A stretch of DNA of 64,000 nt, taken from Actinokineospora baliensis. GTDB lineage: Bacteria; Actinomycetota; Actinomycetes; Mycobacteriales; Pseudonocardiaceae. The DNA lies in assembly GCF_016907695.1 (NCBI RefSeq), contig NZ_JAFBCK010000001.1:2845001-2909000 (forward strand). The letters run 5' to 3'. The translations under genes were made by a program, and so were the position numbers. Shown here piece by piece: positions 25,063-33,659 of this stretch. Under the pieces are notes generated by a model. That model was not told the DNA's origin. It ran no database searches and saw only the letters and a list, made by a program, of their open reading frames with translations. How positions within the stretch are numbered: position 1 is the first letter of the stretch; every line of letters starts with the position of its first letter.

Positions 25063-27033
25063 GTGAGCGTCGAGTCAGTCTTCCCCCAACTTGAGCTGTT
25101 GCTGCCCAGGGTGTCCAAGCCGGTCCAGTACGTCGGCGGGGAGCTCAACGCCACCGTCAAGGAGTGGGACAGCACCACCGTGCGGTGGGCGCTGATGTAC
25201 CCCGACGCCTACGAGGTGGGGCTGCCCAACCAGGGCGTCATGATCCTCTACGAGGTGCTCAACGAGATCCAGGACGTGCTGGCCGAGCGCACCTACGCGG
25301 TCTGGCCGGACCTGGAGAAGCTCATGCGGGAGCACGGCGTCCCGCAGTTCACCGTCGACGGGCACCGCCCGCTCGGCGCCTTCGACATGCTCGGCGTCAG
25401 CTTCTCCACCGAGCTCGGCTACACGAACATGCTCACCGCGCTCGACCTCGCCGGGATCCCGCTGCACGCCGCCGACCGCACCGAGGACCACCCGGTCGTG
25501 CTCGCGGGCGGGCACGCCGCCTTCAACCCGGAGCCGATCGCCGACTTCATCGACGCCGCGGTGCTCGGCGACGGCGAGGAAGCCGTCATCGAGATCACCG
25601 ACATCATCCGGGCGTGGAAGGCCGAGGGCCGCCCCGGCGGCCGCGACGAGCTGCTGACCAGGATGGCCGAGACCGGCGGCGTCTACATCCCGCGCTTCTA
25701 CGACGTCGCCTACCGCCTCGACGGCCACCTCGACTCCGTCACCGCCAACCGCCCCCGGGTCCCCGAGACCGTCGCCAAGCGCACCACCATGGACCTCGAC
25801 GCCTGGCCGTACCCGAAGCAGCCGCTGGTGCCGCTGGCCGAGAGCGTGCACGAGCGGATGAGCGTGGAGATCTTCCGCGGCTGCACCAGGGGCTGCCGGT
25901 TCTGCCAGGCCGGGATGATCACCCGCCCGGTCCGCGAGCGCTCCATCGAGGGCATCGGCGCGATGATCCAGACCGGCCTGGCCAACAGCGGCTTCGAGGA
26001 GGTCGGCCTGCTCAGCCTCTCCAGCGCCGACCACTCCGAGATCGGCGAGATCACCAAGCAGCTCGCCGACCGCTACGAGGGCACCAACACCGGCCTGTCG
26101 CTGCCCAGCACCCGCGTCGACGCGTTCAACATCGATCTCGCCAACGAGCTCTCCCGCAACGGTCGCCGCTCCGGGCTGACCTTCGCCCCCGAGGGCGGCA
26201 GCGAGCGGATCCGCAAGGTCATCAACAAGATGGTGTCCGAAGAGGACCTCATCAAGACCGTCAGCGCCGCCTACGCGCAGGGGTGGCGGCAGGTGAAGCT
26301 GTACTTCATGTGCGGTCTGCCCACCGAGACCGACGACGACGTCCTGCAGATCGCCGAGATGGCCAAGAACGTCATCCGCGCCGGTCGGGCCGCCAGTGGT
26401 CGTAAGGACATCCGCTGCACGATTTCCATCGGCGGGTTCGTCCCCAAGCCGCACACCCCGTTCCAGTGGGCGTCGCAGTGCCACCCCGACGTGGTCGACT
26501 CCCGGCTGCGCAAGCTGCGTGAGGCGGTCAACTCCGACCGCGACCGCAGCATCGGCCGCAACATCGGCATGCGATACCACGATGGCAAGCCCAGCCTCAT
26601 CGAAGGCTTGCTCTCCCGCGGTGACCGGCGCATCGGCAAGGTCATCGAAGCCGTCTGGCGCGAAGGCGGCCGGTTCGACGGCTGGAGCGAGCACTTCTCT
26701 TACGAGCGTTGGACTTCTGCCGCGGCAGCCGAGTTGGAGCCTCTAGGCGTGTCCCTCGACTGGTTCACGACCCGTGAGCGGCTCGAGGCCGAGGTCCTGC
26801 CCTGGGACCACCTGGACTCCGGCCTGGAGAAGAACTGGCTCTGGGACGACTGGCAGGACGCCCTCGACGAGCGCGAGCAGGACGACTGCCGCTGGACCCC
26901 GTGCTTCGACTGCGGCGTCTGCCCGGCCATGGGCACCGACATCGAGATCGGGCCTACCGGCCGCAAGCTCCTGCCGATCAGCCCGGTCGGCGTCGGCTCC
27001 CCGGTACGCAATCCGGCTCTTACTTCTTCGTGA
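25063..27033 (+). CDS. TIGR03960-family B12-binding-domain radical SAM protein
   Basis: 656 residues. An N-terminal B12-binding-like domain (about 40-190, ALMYPDAYEVGLPNQG) precedes a radical SAM domain with Cys274-x3-Cys278-x2-Cys281 (RGCTRGCRFCQAG), which should hold the [4Fe-4S] cluster. The C-terminus has CFDCGVCPAMG. Paired with TIGR03936 (29055 here) across many bacteria next to rne and rplU; a role in RNA modification has been suggested from context only. GTG 25063 follows TACCCT (25049-25054) by 8 nt. The stop overlaps the GNAT start. Confidence 0.93.
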   Translation: MSVESVFPQLELLLPRVSKPVQYVGGELNATVKEWDSTTVRWALMYPDAYEVGLPNQGVMILYEVLNEIQDVLAERTYAVWPDLEKLMREHGVPQFTVDGHRPLGAFDMLGVSFSTELGYTNMLTALDLAGIPLHAADRTEDHPVVLAGGHAAFNPEPIADFIDAAVLGDGEEAVIEITDIIRAWKAEGRPGGRDELLTRMAETGGVYIPRFYDVAYRLDGHLDSVTANRPRVPETVAKRTTMDLDAWPYPKQPLVPLAESVHERMSVEIFRGCTRGCRFCQAGMITRPVRERSIEGIGAMIQTGLANSGFEEVGLLSLSSADHSEIGEITKQLADRYEGTNTGLSLPSTRVDAFNIDLANELSRNGRRSGLTFAPEGGSERIRKVINKMVSEEDLIKTVSAAYAQGWRQVKLYFMCGLPTETDDDVLQIAEMAKNVIRAGRAASGRKDIRCTISIGGFVPKPHTPFQWASQCHPDVVDSRLRKLREAVNSDRDRSIGRNIGMRYHDGKPSLIEGLLSRGDRRIGKVIEAVWREGGRFDGWSEHFSYERWTSAAAAELEPLGVSLDWFTTRERLEAEVLPWDHLDSGLEKNWLWDDWQDALDEREQDDCRWTPCFDCGVCPAMGTDIEIGPTGRKLLPISPVGVGSPVRNPALTSS

Positions 27034-27482
27034 GGGTCTATAGGGCCACCGACGCGGATATCGCGTCGGTGGCCGCCTTGAGGCGCGCCTCGACCGAGGA
27101 GGACAAGGGCGCGCCGGTCACGGATCCGGACTTCGACGCCGAGTTCGCCCGGTGGTGGCAGCAGGAGCGGTCGCGGCGGGAGTTCTGGATCGCCGAGGCG
27201 GACCGCCCCATCGGCTTCTGCAACCTGGTCGAGTTCACCCGCATGCCCCGTCCTGGCATCGGGCGCTTCGCCTGGGGCTACATCAGCAACTTCTACGTTC
27301 TGCCCGAGCACCGCAACGAAGGCGTAGGCGCTCAACTCATCAAGGCAGCCTTGGACTACGCCGACAGCGTTGGGTACGTACGCGTGGTTCTTAGCCCAAC
27401 CGAGCGCGCTATCCCGTTCTATCAGCGTGCCGGGTTTGGTCCCGCAGACTCGCTAATGCTGCGCTTGCCGCCTACTGAGTGA
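27030..27482 (+). CDS. GNAT-family N-acetyltransferase
   Basis: 150 residues. FYVLPEHRNEGVGAQLIKAAL supplies the acetyl-CoA loop (R-N-E-G-V-G) and AIPFYQRAGF is the usual C-terminal motif. GTG 27030 overlaps the radical SAM stop (GTGA), so it is cotranslated with it, separating that gene from its usual TIGR03936 partner. The tail converges with the subtilase and overlaps its 3' end by 11 nt. Substrate unknown. Confidence 0.88.
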   Translation: MRVYRATDADIASVAALRRASTEEDKGAPVTDPDFDAEFARWWQQERSRREFWIAEADRPIGFCNLVEFTRMPRPGIGRFAWGYISNFYVLPEHRNEGVGAQLIKAALDYADSVGYVRVVLSPTERAIPFYQRAGFGPADSLMLRLPPTE

Positions 27483-28902
27483 CCGCGTTCATCGCGTCGA
27501 CCAGGCCGTGTCCATAGAAGCTGTTGAACGGCGCGTACCCCGAGCAGTACGCGTCCTGCACACCCGCACCGTCGAGGTCGTAGTCAGCAGGGCACGCGAT
27601 GCTTGTCGCGCCGTTGGTCAGCAGCCTGGTCAACTGCTGCGCCGAAGCACCCGGGTGCGTTGACGCCAGCAGCGCGGCCACGCCCGACACGTGCGGCGCG
27701 GCCATAGACGTCCCGCAGACCTGCGCGTACCCGCCGGGCACCGTCGACAGCACGCAGGTGCCGGTGGACTGCTCCCCGCCCGGCGCGGTCACGTCGATCA
27801 CGCCGAGTCCATAGGCGCTGTAGCCCGCCTTCACCCGATCCGGGCCCACCGCGGACACCGCGATCACTCCGCGCAACCCCGCGGGCAGCACCCGACAGTT
27901 CCCGTCCAGCGTCCGCCACTGCCCGTTCGGCCCGGCCGTCTGACCGCTTGGGGACGCCAGGTCACGGCTCTCGTTCGTGGCCGCGGCGACGCTGAGCACA
28001 CCGCGGCTGGTCGCGCGGTCGGCCGCGCGGCGGACCGCCTCGTAGACCACGTGCTCCTCGCCCCGGTCGCAGGTCAACGGCCACGGATCGACGAAGTAGC
28101 TGTTGTTGGCCACCGCCATCCCGTTGGCCGCGGCCCACATCAGCCCGCACACCACCGACTCCGGCCGCACCGTCCCGTCGTCGTCGACCACCTTCACCGA
28201 GGCCAACCGCACCCCGGGGGCGACGCCGGTGATCCCCTTGCCGTCGGCGGCCGCGGCGATGATCCCCGCCACGTGCGTGCCGTGCGGCGAGGTCGTCGGC
28301 GCCCAGGCCGCGGGGCTCGGGTCGGCTTTGCCGCTCAGGCAGCCCGCCGAGCGGGACGGGTCCACCGCGTGCGCCAGGTCGGGGTGGGTCGCGTCGATGC
28401 CCGAGTCGAGCACCCCGACCAGCACGCCCTTGCTCCCGGTGGACACCGCGTGCGCGGCGTCCGCGCGGATCATGCTCATGTCCCACTGCTCGCCGGAGCG
28501 GTCCTCGGTCGCGTCACCGCCACCGGTGGTCACCCTCGGCGCGATCTTGCCCGCGTGCCCGGCCTCCACCGCCTCGGTGCTGAACGCCCGGTCCCGGCCC
28601 AGCCGCTCGGCGAAGCGCGGGTCACCCGATGTGGCTACCCCGACAGAGATTTCGCCGTAGTAGGCAACCGTCGACCCGCACGCCAACGTCATCTCGTTGG
28701 ACGCGGCCTCGGCTGTGGTCCCCTCGGCGAACAGCACCAGGTAGCGCGACTGCGACCCCGTCGGGTGGCAGGGCAGCGACCCGTCCTCGAGGGGTTCCCC
28801 GTCGGCGAGGCTGGGGACGGCGAACGCCGCCGCGACTATCGCGACGCTGACCGCCGCCGCCCTCGTCAGGCGGAGCAGAGGCACGGGCGACCTCCAGTGC
28901 AT
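27472..28902 (-). CDS. Secreted S8 (subtilisin-like) serine protease
   Basis: 476 residues. Signal peptide about 1-33 (AAAVSVAIVAAAFAVPSLA), a pro-region to about 135, then the subtilase domain with Asp166 (VLDSGID), His207 (HGTHVAG) and Ser399 (GTSMAAPHVSG); NNS at 267-269 or N310 could supply the oxyanion hole. Several cysteines suggest disulfides. No C-terminal membrane helix, so unlike mycosins it should be released. ATG 28902 gives a proper signal sequence; GAGGGA lies very close upstream. Inserted against the direction of the radical SAM pair. Confidence 0.93.
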   Translation of the reverse strand: MHWRSPVPLLRLTRAAAVSVAIVAAAFAVPSLADGEPLEDGSLPCHPTGSQSRYLVLFAEGTTAEAASNEMTLACGSTVAYYGEISVGVATSGDPRFAERLGRDRAFSTEAVEAGHAGKIAPRVTTGGGDATEDRSGEQWDMSMIRADAAHAVSTGSKGVLVGVLDSGIDATHPDLAHAVDPSRSAGCLSGKADPSPAAWAPTTSPHGTHVAGIIAAAADGKGITGVAPGVRLASVKVVDDDGTVRPESVVCGLMWAAANGMAVANNSYFVDPWPLTCDRGEEHVVYEAVRRAADRATSRGVLSVAAATNESRDLASPSGQTAGPNGQWRTLDGNCRVLPAGLRGVIAVSAVGPDRVKAGYSAYGLGVIDVTAPGGEQSTGTCVLSTVPGGYAQVCGTSMAAPHVSGVAALLASTHPGASAQQLTRLLTNGATSIACPADYDLDGAGVQDAYCSGYAPFNSFYGHGLVDAMNAVTQ

Positions 28903-29054
28903 TCCCTCGGCGCGGGCTGTCCACTCCGTGCGGACGCTAGCCGGCCGCTGCGGGGGAAACAAGTTCGCGGGCCGAATTGGCGCTCCCGGTACGGTGCCAC
29001 CTACGGCGGTGGGCTCACCACCGGAGCAAGAGCAGACCACCAGAAGGAGTAATC

Positions 29055-29849
29055 CTGAGCCGCCAGGACCAGCCCAACCCGTCGGCGTCGCCGGTGCAGA
29101 AGATCCGGCTGCGCTACGCCAAGCGGGGCAGGCTCCGCTTCACCTCCCACCGCGACGTCGCCAGGGCCTTCGAGCGGGCGCTGCGCCGGGCGGGCGTCCC
29201 GATGGCCTACTCGCAGGGCTTCAGCCCGCACCCGAAGATCTCCTGGATCGGCGCGGCGCCGACCGGGGTGGCCAGCGAGGCCGAGTACGTCGAGGTCCAA
29301 CTGGTCGAGCGGGTCGACCCGCAGCGGCTGGCCGAGGTGCTCGACTCCGCCCTCGCGCCGGGTCTCGACGTGCTGGAAGCCGTCGAGGCGGGCCCGGGCG
29401 GGCTCGCCGAGCGGATGGAGGCCAGCGACTGGCACATCGAGCTGCCCGGGGTCGCGCCAGCGGACCTGCGCGGCGCGGTCGAGCGGTTGCTGGCAACCGA
29501 GCACGTGGAAGTTGAGCGGTTGACCAAGGACGGCAGGCGGCTCATCGACGCCCGACCTGCGGTTATCCGCGCCGAGGTGACCGAGGGTGTCCCCGGCGAG
29601 CGCGACGCGCCGGGCGGTGTGGGCCCGGACATGTCCTACCCGGAGCGTTCGTGTGGGATACTGCGTGTGGTCGTGCGGCAGACAACACCGGCCGTGCGGC
29701 CCGACGACGTACTGAGCGCGCTGCGTGTCGTCGCCGCCCTGGAACCACCGGTGCCCGCTAAGGCGACTCGGCTGGCCCAGGGACGGCTTGACGACGATGG
29801 CGGTCTGTCCGACCCGTTGGCCCAAGACAGGCAAGCGGGGATCGGGTAG
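29055..29849 (+). CDS. TIGR03936 (DUF2344) radical SAM-associated protein, possible CTG start
   Basis: 264 residues from the proposed start. Family motifs: KIRLRYAKRGRLRFTSHRD, RRAGVPMAYSQGFSPHPK, ASEAEYVEVQL. Partner of the TIGR03960 protein at 25063, though here separated by about 2 kb. The best Shine-Dalgarno, AAGGAG (29044-29049), is 5 nt before CTG 29055, giving a product beginning SRQ like many homologues. The only in-frame GTG nearby (29094) would still keep the domain but has no ribosome site, and TTG 28977 is too far up. The C-terminal ~40 residues are not conserved-looking. Confidence 0.88.
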   Translation: MSRQDQPNPSASPVQKIRLRYAKRGRLRFTSHRDVARAFERALRRAGVPMAYSQGFSPHPKISWIGAAPTGVASEAEYVEVQLVERVDPQRLAEVLDSALAPGLDVLEAVEAGPGGLAERMEASDWHIELPGVAPADLRGAVERLLATEHVEVERLTKDGRRLIDARPAVIRAEVTEGVPGERDAPGGVGPDMSYPERSCGILRVVVRQTTPAVRPDDVLSALRVVAALEPPVPAKATRLAQGRLDDDGGLSDPLAQDRQAGIG

Positions 29850-30036
29850 TCCATCGGGGATCGGAGCGCCTCGAGCCGTGGTCGAACGACCTGCCGCCAG
29901 CGGGCCGTGGTCGGTGACGACCACAGCCGTGGCGGCGTCAGGCGAGGATTCCCGCCGCCTAGCGCGGTGGAAAAGGGACAACTAGGCCCCTGAGCGGCTC
30001 GCGTCTGGACGACGCGCCCGGGGGCGGAGGAGCTAC
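29850..30036 (+). other. rne leader region
   Basis: 187 nt between DUF2344 and rne. It contains a 7-bp hairpin GTGGTCG-gtga-CGACCAC (29907-29924) and a strong ribosome site (GGAGGAG) before the rne ATG. RNase E leaders are autoregulated in other bacteria; no such element can be proven here. Confidence 0.3.
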
Positions 30037-32805
30037 ATGTCGGATACGTCTACCCCTGCCGGAAGTGCCGGCGGGGCTACCACCACACCCGTTGACCAGG
30101 TTCTGGCGCAGGTGCCCGCCAAGGTCCGCGTGCACGCGCTGGCCAAGCTGCTCGAGGTGAGCAGCAAGGACGTGATCGCCGCGCTGGAGCAGCTCGGTGA
30201 GTCCGTTCGCGGTGCGCAGTCCAGCGTGGCCAAGGACACGGCCGAGCGCGTGGTTCGGGCGCTGCTGGGGTCCGAAGACCCCGCGGCGGACCTCGAAGAG
30301 GCCGCCCCAGTGGCCGAGCCCGCGGTCGAGGCCGTTGAGGAGCCCGCCCCGAGGCGGATCCCCCCGACGCCGCTGTTCGCCTCGGCGTCACCGCTGTTCC
30401 TGCAGCCGGAAGCGCCCGCCGCCCGGCCCGCCCCGGTGACCAGGGAAGAGCCGCCGGTCGAGGAGCCAGAGCCCGTCGAGGCCGAGGTCGTCGAACCCGA
30501 GCAGCAGGACCAGGCCGAGTCCGACGACGACGAGGACGGCGGCTCCAGCCGTCGTCGCCGCCGTGGCCGTCGCGGCCGCGGCAGGGGCAAGGGCGCCGCC
30601 GAGGACAGCGCGGAGCAGGACGACGAAGAGTCCACCGCGACCGAAGAGGCTGAAGAAGACCAGGCCGCCGAGGAATCGGCGGACTCCGGTGACGGCGCCA
30701 CCCGTCGCCGTCGCCGCCGTCGTCGCCGCAAGGGCGGGGACGACGCCGACGCCGACGCGGGCGACGACCCGCCGAACACCGTTGTGCACGTGCGCGAGGC
30801 CCGTGAGCCGCGCGAGTCCCGCGAGGACAGGGGCGAGGCCGCCCGCGACGAGGTGCGCAGCGTGCGCGGCTCGACCCGGCTGGAGGCCAAGCGCCAGCGC
30901 CGCCGCGACGGTCGGGAGGCGGGCCGCAGGCGCGCCCCGATCCTGTCCGAGGCCGAGTTCCTGGCCCGCCGCGAAGCCGTCGACCGCGCGATGGTCGTGC
31001 GCGAGCAGGGCGACCGCATCCAGATCGGCGTCCTCGAGGACGGCGTGCTCGTCGAGCACTTCGTCACCTCGTCGGGCTCCGGCTCCCTGGTGGGCAACGT
31101 CTACCTCGGCCGCGTGCAGAACGTGCTGCCCAGCATGGAGGCCGCGTTCGTCGACATCGGCCGCGGCCGCAACGCGGTGCTCTACGCCGGCGAGGTCGAC
31201 TGGGACGCCGCCGGGCTGGAGGGCAAGGCCCGCAAGATCGAGCAGGCGCTGTCCACTGGCGACAGCGTGCTGGTCCAGGTCACCAAGGACCCGGTAGGGC
31301 ACAAGGGCGCCCGGCTGACCACGCAGATCAGCCTGCCCGGCCGCTTCCTGGTCTACGTGCCGGGTGGCGGCGCCACCGGCATCTCCCGCAAGCTGCCGGA
31401 GAACGAGCGGCGCAGGCTCAAGGACGTGCTCAAGCGGGTCGTCCCCGAGGACGCGGGCGTGATCATCCGCACCGCCTCGGAGGGCATCAGCGAGGAGGAG
31501 CTCGGCCGCGACGTCCGCCGCCTGCAGGCGCAGTGGCAGGTCATCCGGGACAAGTCCGAGGGCACCAACGGCGTCAAGCGCTCCGGCGCGCCGTCGCTGC
31601 TCTACGAGGAGCCCGACCTGCTGGTCAAGGTCGTGCGCGACCTGTTCACCGAGGACTTCACCTCGCTGGTGGTCCAGGGCGACACCGCGTGGGAGACGAT
31701 CGACTCCTACGTCCGCCACGTGGCCCCCGAGCTGCTGGACCGGGTCCGCAAGCACGTCGGCGTCACCGACGTGTTCGCCGCGCACCGGGTCGACGAGCAG
31801 CTGCTCAAGGCGCTCGACCGCAAGGTGTGGTTGCCCTCCGGCGGCTACCTGGTGATCGACCGCACCGAGGCGATGACCGTCATCGACGTCAACACCGGCA
31901 AGTTCACCGGGTCCGGCGGCAACCTCGAGGAGACGGTCACCCGCAACAACCTGGAGTCGGCCGAGGAGATCGTCCGCCAGCTGCGGCTGCGCGACATCGG
32001 CGGCATCATCGTGATCGACTTCATCGACATGGTGCTGGAGTCCAACCGGGACCTGGTGCTGCGCAGGCTCACCGAGTGCCTCGGCCGCGACCGCACCCGC
32101 CACCAGGTCGCCGAGGTCACCTCGCTCGGCCTGGTGCAGATGACCCGCAAGCGCGTCGGCACCGGCCTGCTCGAGGCGTTCAGCACCACCTGCGAGCACT
32201 GCAAGGGCCGCGGCGTGGTGGTCACCACCGAGCCGACGGTCAAGGCCGCCACCAACGGCAACGGCAACCAGCAGGCGCAGCCCGCCCAGGCCCCCGACAA
32301 GGGGCAGCAGCAGGGCGGCGGCAGGCGCAGCCGCAACCGGGGCGGCGGCGGTGACCAGAACCGCGAAGACGCGGCCAAGGTCGCCGTGCGCGACATCGCG
32401 AAGGCCACCGCGAAGCACGACGAGCCCGCCGAGCACACGGAGAACGGGTCGCACCCGGCCCCCGAAGCGGTCGAGCCGACGGTCGCCGTCGAGCCCGCCG
32501 TGGAGGAGGCAGCGCCGACGTCACGACGCAGGCGGCGCTCGTCCAGCCGGGCCCAGGGCGCCGCGGCGCCGGTGACCGCGGCGGAGCCGTGGGAGCCGAG
32601 CGAACCGGCCGAGATGGCCGACCAGCGGGTGTCCGCCTCGGCGGCGCAGGTGCGTTCGGCGTCGCAGACGCGCCCCGCGCCCACCAGCGAGCCCGTCGCC
32701 GCGCCGGAGCCGGTCGCGTCCGTCGTCCCGCCGCGCCGCCGCGTCGCGCGCAGGGCTGCTTCCCGTCCGGCGGGACCGCCGGTGGACGTGGCCCAGGAGA
32801 GCTGA
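30037..32805 (+). CDS. rne: Ribonuclease E/G
   Basis: Single-strand endoribonuclease for mRNA decay and rRNA processing. 922 residues in the actinobacterial layout. An N-terminal IF2_N-like segment (VRVHALAKLLEVSSKDVIAA, about 31-50) is followed by a long Glu-rich and Arg-rich disordered region to about 310. The catalytic core follows: S1 domain near 340-430, DNase I-like catalytic region with DVNTGKFTGSGG and IVIDFIDM, and the Zn-link Cys-x2-Cys (CEHCKGRG). The C-terminal ~190 residues are again disordered and basic/acidic. GGAGGAG 6 nt upstream supports ATG 30037. The following hairpin ends the transcript. Confidence 0.97.
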   Translation: MSDTSTPAGSAGGATTTPVDQVLAQVPAKVRVHALAKLLEVSSKDVIAALEQLGESVRGAQSSVAKDTAERVVRALLGSEDPAADLEEAAPVAEPAVEAVEEPAPRRIPPTPLFASASPLFLQPEAPAARPAPVTREEPPVEEPEPVEAEVVEPEQQDQAESDDDEDGGSSRRRRRGRRGRGRGKGAAEDSAEQDDEESTATEEAEEDQAAEESADSGDGATRRRRRRRRRKGGDDADADAGDDPPNTVVHVREAREPRESREDRGEAARDEVRSVRGSTRLEAKRQRRRDGREAGRRRAPILSEAEFLARREAVDRAMVVREQGDRIQIGVLEDGVLVEHFVTSSGSGSLVGNVYLGRVQNVLPSMEAAFVDIGRGRNAVLYAGEVDWDAAGLEGKARKIEQALSTGDSVLVQVTKDPVGHKGARLTTQISLPGRFLVYVPGGGATGISRKLPENERRRLKDVLKRVVPEDAGVIIRTASEGISEEELGRDVRRLQAQWQVIRDKSEGTNGVKRSGAPSLLYEEPDLLVKVVRDLFTEDFTSLVVQGDTAWETIDSYVRHVAPELLDRVRKHVGVTDVFAAHRVDEQLLKALDRKVWLPSGGYLVIDRTEAMTVIDVNTGKFTGSGGNLEETVTRNNLESAEEIVRQLRLRDIGGIIVIDFIDMVLESNRDLVLRRLTECLGRDRTRHQVAEVTSLGLVQMTRKRVGTGLLEAFSTTCEHCKGRGVVVTTEPTVKAATNGNGNQQAQPAQAPDKGQQQGGGRRSRNRGGGGDQNREDAAKVAVRDIAKATAKHDEPAEHTENGSHPAPEAVEPTVAVEPAVEEAAPTSRRRRRSSSRAQGAAAPVTAAEPWEPSEPAEMADQRVSASAAQVRSASQTRPAPTSEPVAAPEPVASVVPPRRRVARRAASRPAGPPVDVAQES

Positions 32806-32810
32806 GAGAA

Positions 32811-32848
32811 GGGGTCGAACCGGGGCAAGACCACCCCGGTTTGACCCC
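32811..32848 (+). terminator. Hairpin terminator after rne
   Basis: 15-bp stem GGGGTCGAACCGGGG / CCCCGGTTTGACCCC (one G-U pair), 8-nt loop, 5 nt after the rne stop. A pyrimidine-rich run follows. Confidence 0.8.
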
Positions 32849-32986
32849 TCTTCCAGCCGACACGTAACCTGTCACATGGCCCGCCGCTCGGTGGGCCGCG
32901 TCTTGTGAAGCCCGATCCGCTCGTAGTCGTCGCGGATGGTGGTGCGCAAGACCCCCACCGTCTAGTAGCAGGAGACTTCCGTCCCG

Positions 32987-33295
32987 ATGTACGCGATCGT
33001 CAAGACCGGCGGCAAGCAGTACAAGGTGGCTGTTGGCGACGTCGTCGAGGTCGAGAAGCTCGAGGGCGCGCCGGGCACCGAGCTCTCCCTCGCCGCGGTG
33101 CTCGTTGTCGACGGCACCGACGTCACCTCCGACGCGGACACCCTGGCCAAGGTCTCGGTGACCGGCAAGGTCGTCGAGCAGACCAAGGGCCCCAAGATCC
33201 GCATCCACAAGTTCAAGAACAAGACCGGGTACCACAAGCGACAGGGTCACCGCCAGAAGCTGACCCGCGTCGAGGTCACCGGCATCACCAAGTAG
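32987..33295 (+). CDS. rplU: 50S ribosomal protein L21
   Basis: 102 residues, normal length. [18 protein letters not shown] at the start and [13 protein letters not shown] near the end are diagnostic. Large-subunit protein binding 23S rRNA with L20. AGGAGA precedes ATG 32987. The upstream leader has TAACCT as a likely -10 and a GGCCCGCC/GGTGGGCC hairpin (about 32878-32897). Rpl21-Rpl27 are only 15 nt apart, one operon. Confidence 0.98.
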   Translation: MYAIVKTGGKQYKVAVGDVVEVEKLEGAPGTELSLAAVLVVDGTDVTSDADTLAKVSVTGKVVEQTKGPKIRIHKFKNKTGYHKRQGHRQKLTRVEVTGITK

Positions 33296-33310
33296 AGGAC
33301 CTGAGCAGCC

Positions 33311-33568
33311 ATGGCACACAAGAAAGGCGCGTCCAGCTCCCGCAACGGGCGCGACTCCAACGCCCAGTACCTCGGCGTGAAGCGCTACGGCGGCCAGGTC
33401 GTCAAGTCCGGCGAGATCCTGATCCGCCAGCGCGGCACCAAGTTCCACCCCGGTGTGAACGTCGGCCGCGGCAAGGACGACACCCTCTTCGCGCTCGCCG
33501 CCGGTTCGGTGCAGTTCGGCAGCAAGCGCGGCCGCAAGACCGTCAACATCGTCCCGGTCGAGGCCTGA
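33311..33568 (+). CDS. rpmA: 50S ribosomal protein L27
   Basis: 85 residues. [19 protein letters not shown] is the flexible N-terminus reaching the peptidyl-transferase centre; there is no cleaved extension as in firmicutes. [21 protein letters not shown] is the family core. Cotranscribed with rplU, followed by a strong terminator before obg. Confidence 0.98.
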   Translation: MAHKKGASSSRNGRDSNAQYLGVKRYGGQVVKSGEILIRQRGTKFHPGVNVGRGKDDTLFALAAGSVQFGSKRGRKTVNIVPVEA

Positions 33569-33595
33569 GGCCCGCGGACGACGCTAGACCCTTCG

Positions 33596-33635
33596 AACGA
33601 GGGGCGGGCTGGACGACTCCGGCCCGCCCCTCGTT
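33596..33635 (+). terminator. Hairpin terminator after rpmA
   Basis: Perfect 14-bp stem AACGAGGGGCGGGC / GCCCGCCCCTCGTT, 12-nt loop, followed by a short T-rich run. It ends only 24 nt before the obg start, so obg either needs readthrough or a promoter within the hairpin. Confidence 0.85.
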
Positions 33636-33659
33636 TCTCGTTGTGAGAGGAATCCCCAG

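Noticed and set aside
25075..26694. 539-codon frame antisense to the radical SAM gene
   Set aside because: Shadow ORF typical of G+C-rich DNA; the sense strand has the CxxxCxxC cluster motif.
30388..32454. 688-codon frame antisense to rne
   Set aside because: Val/Leu/Ala/Gly-rich shadow; rne is certain.
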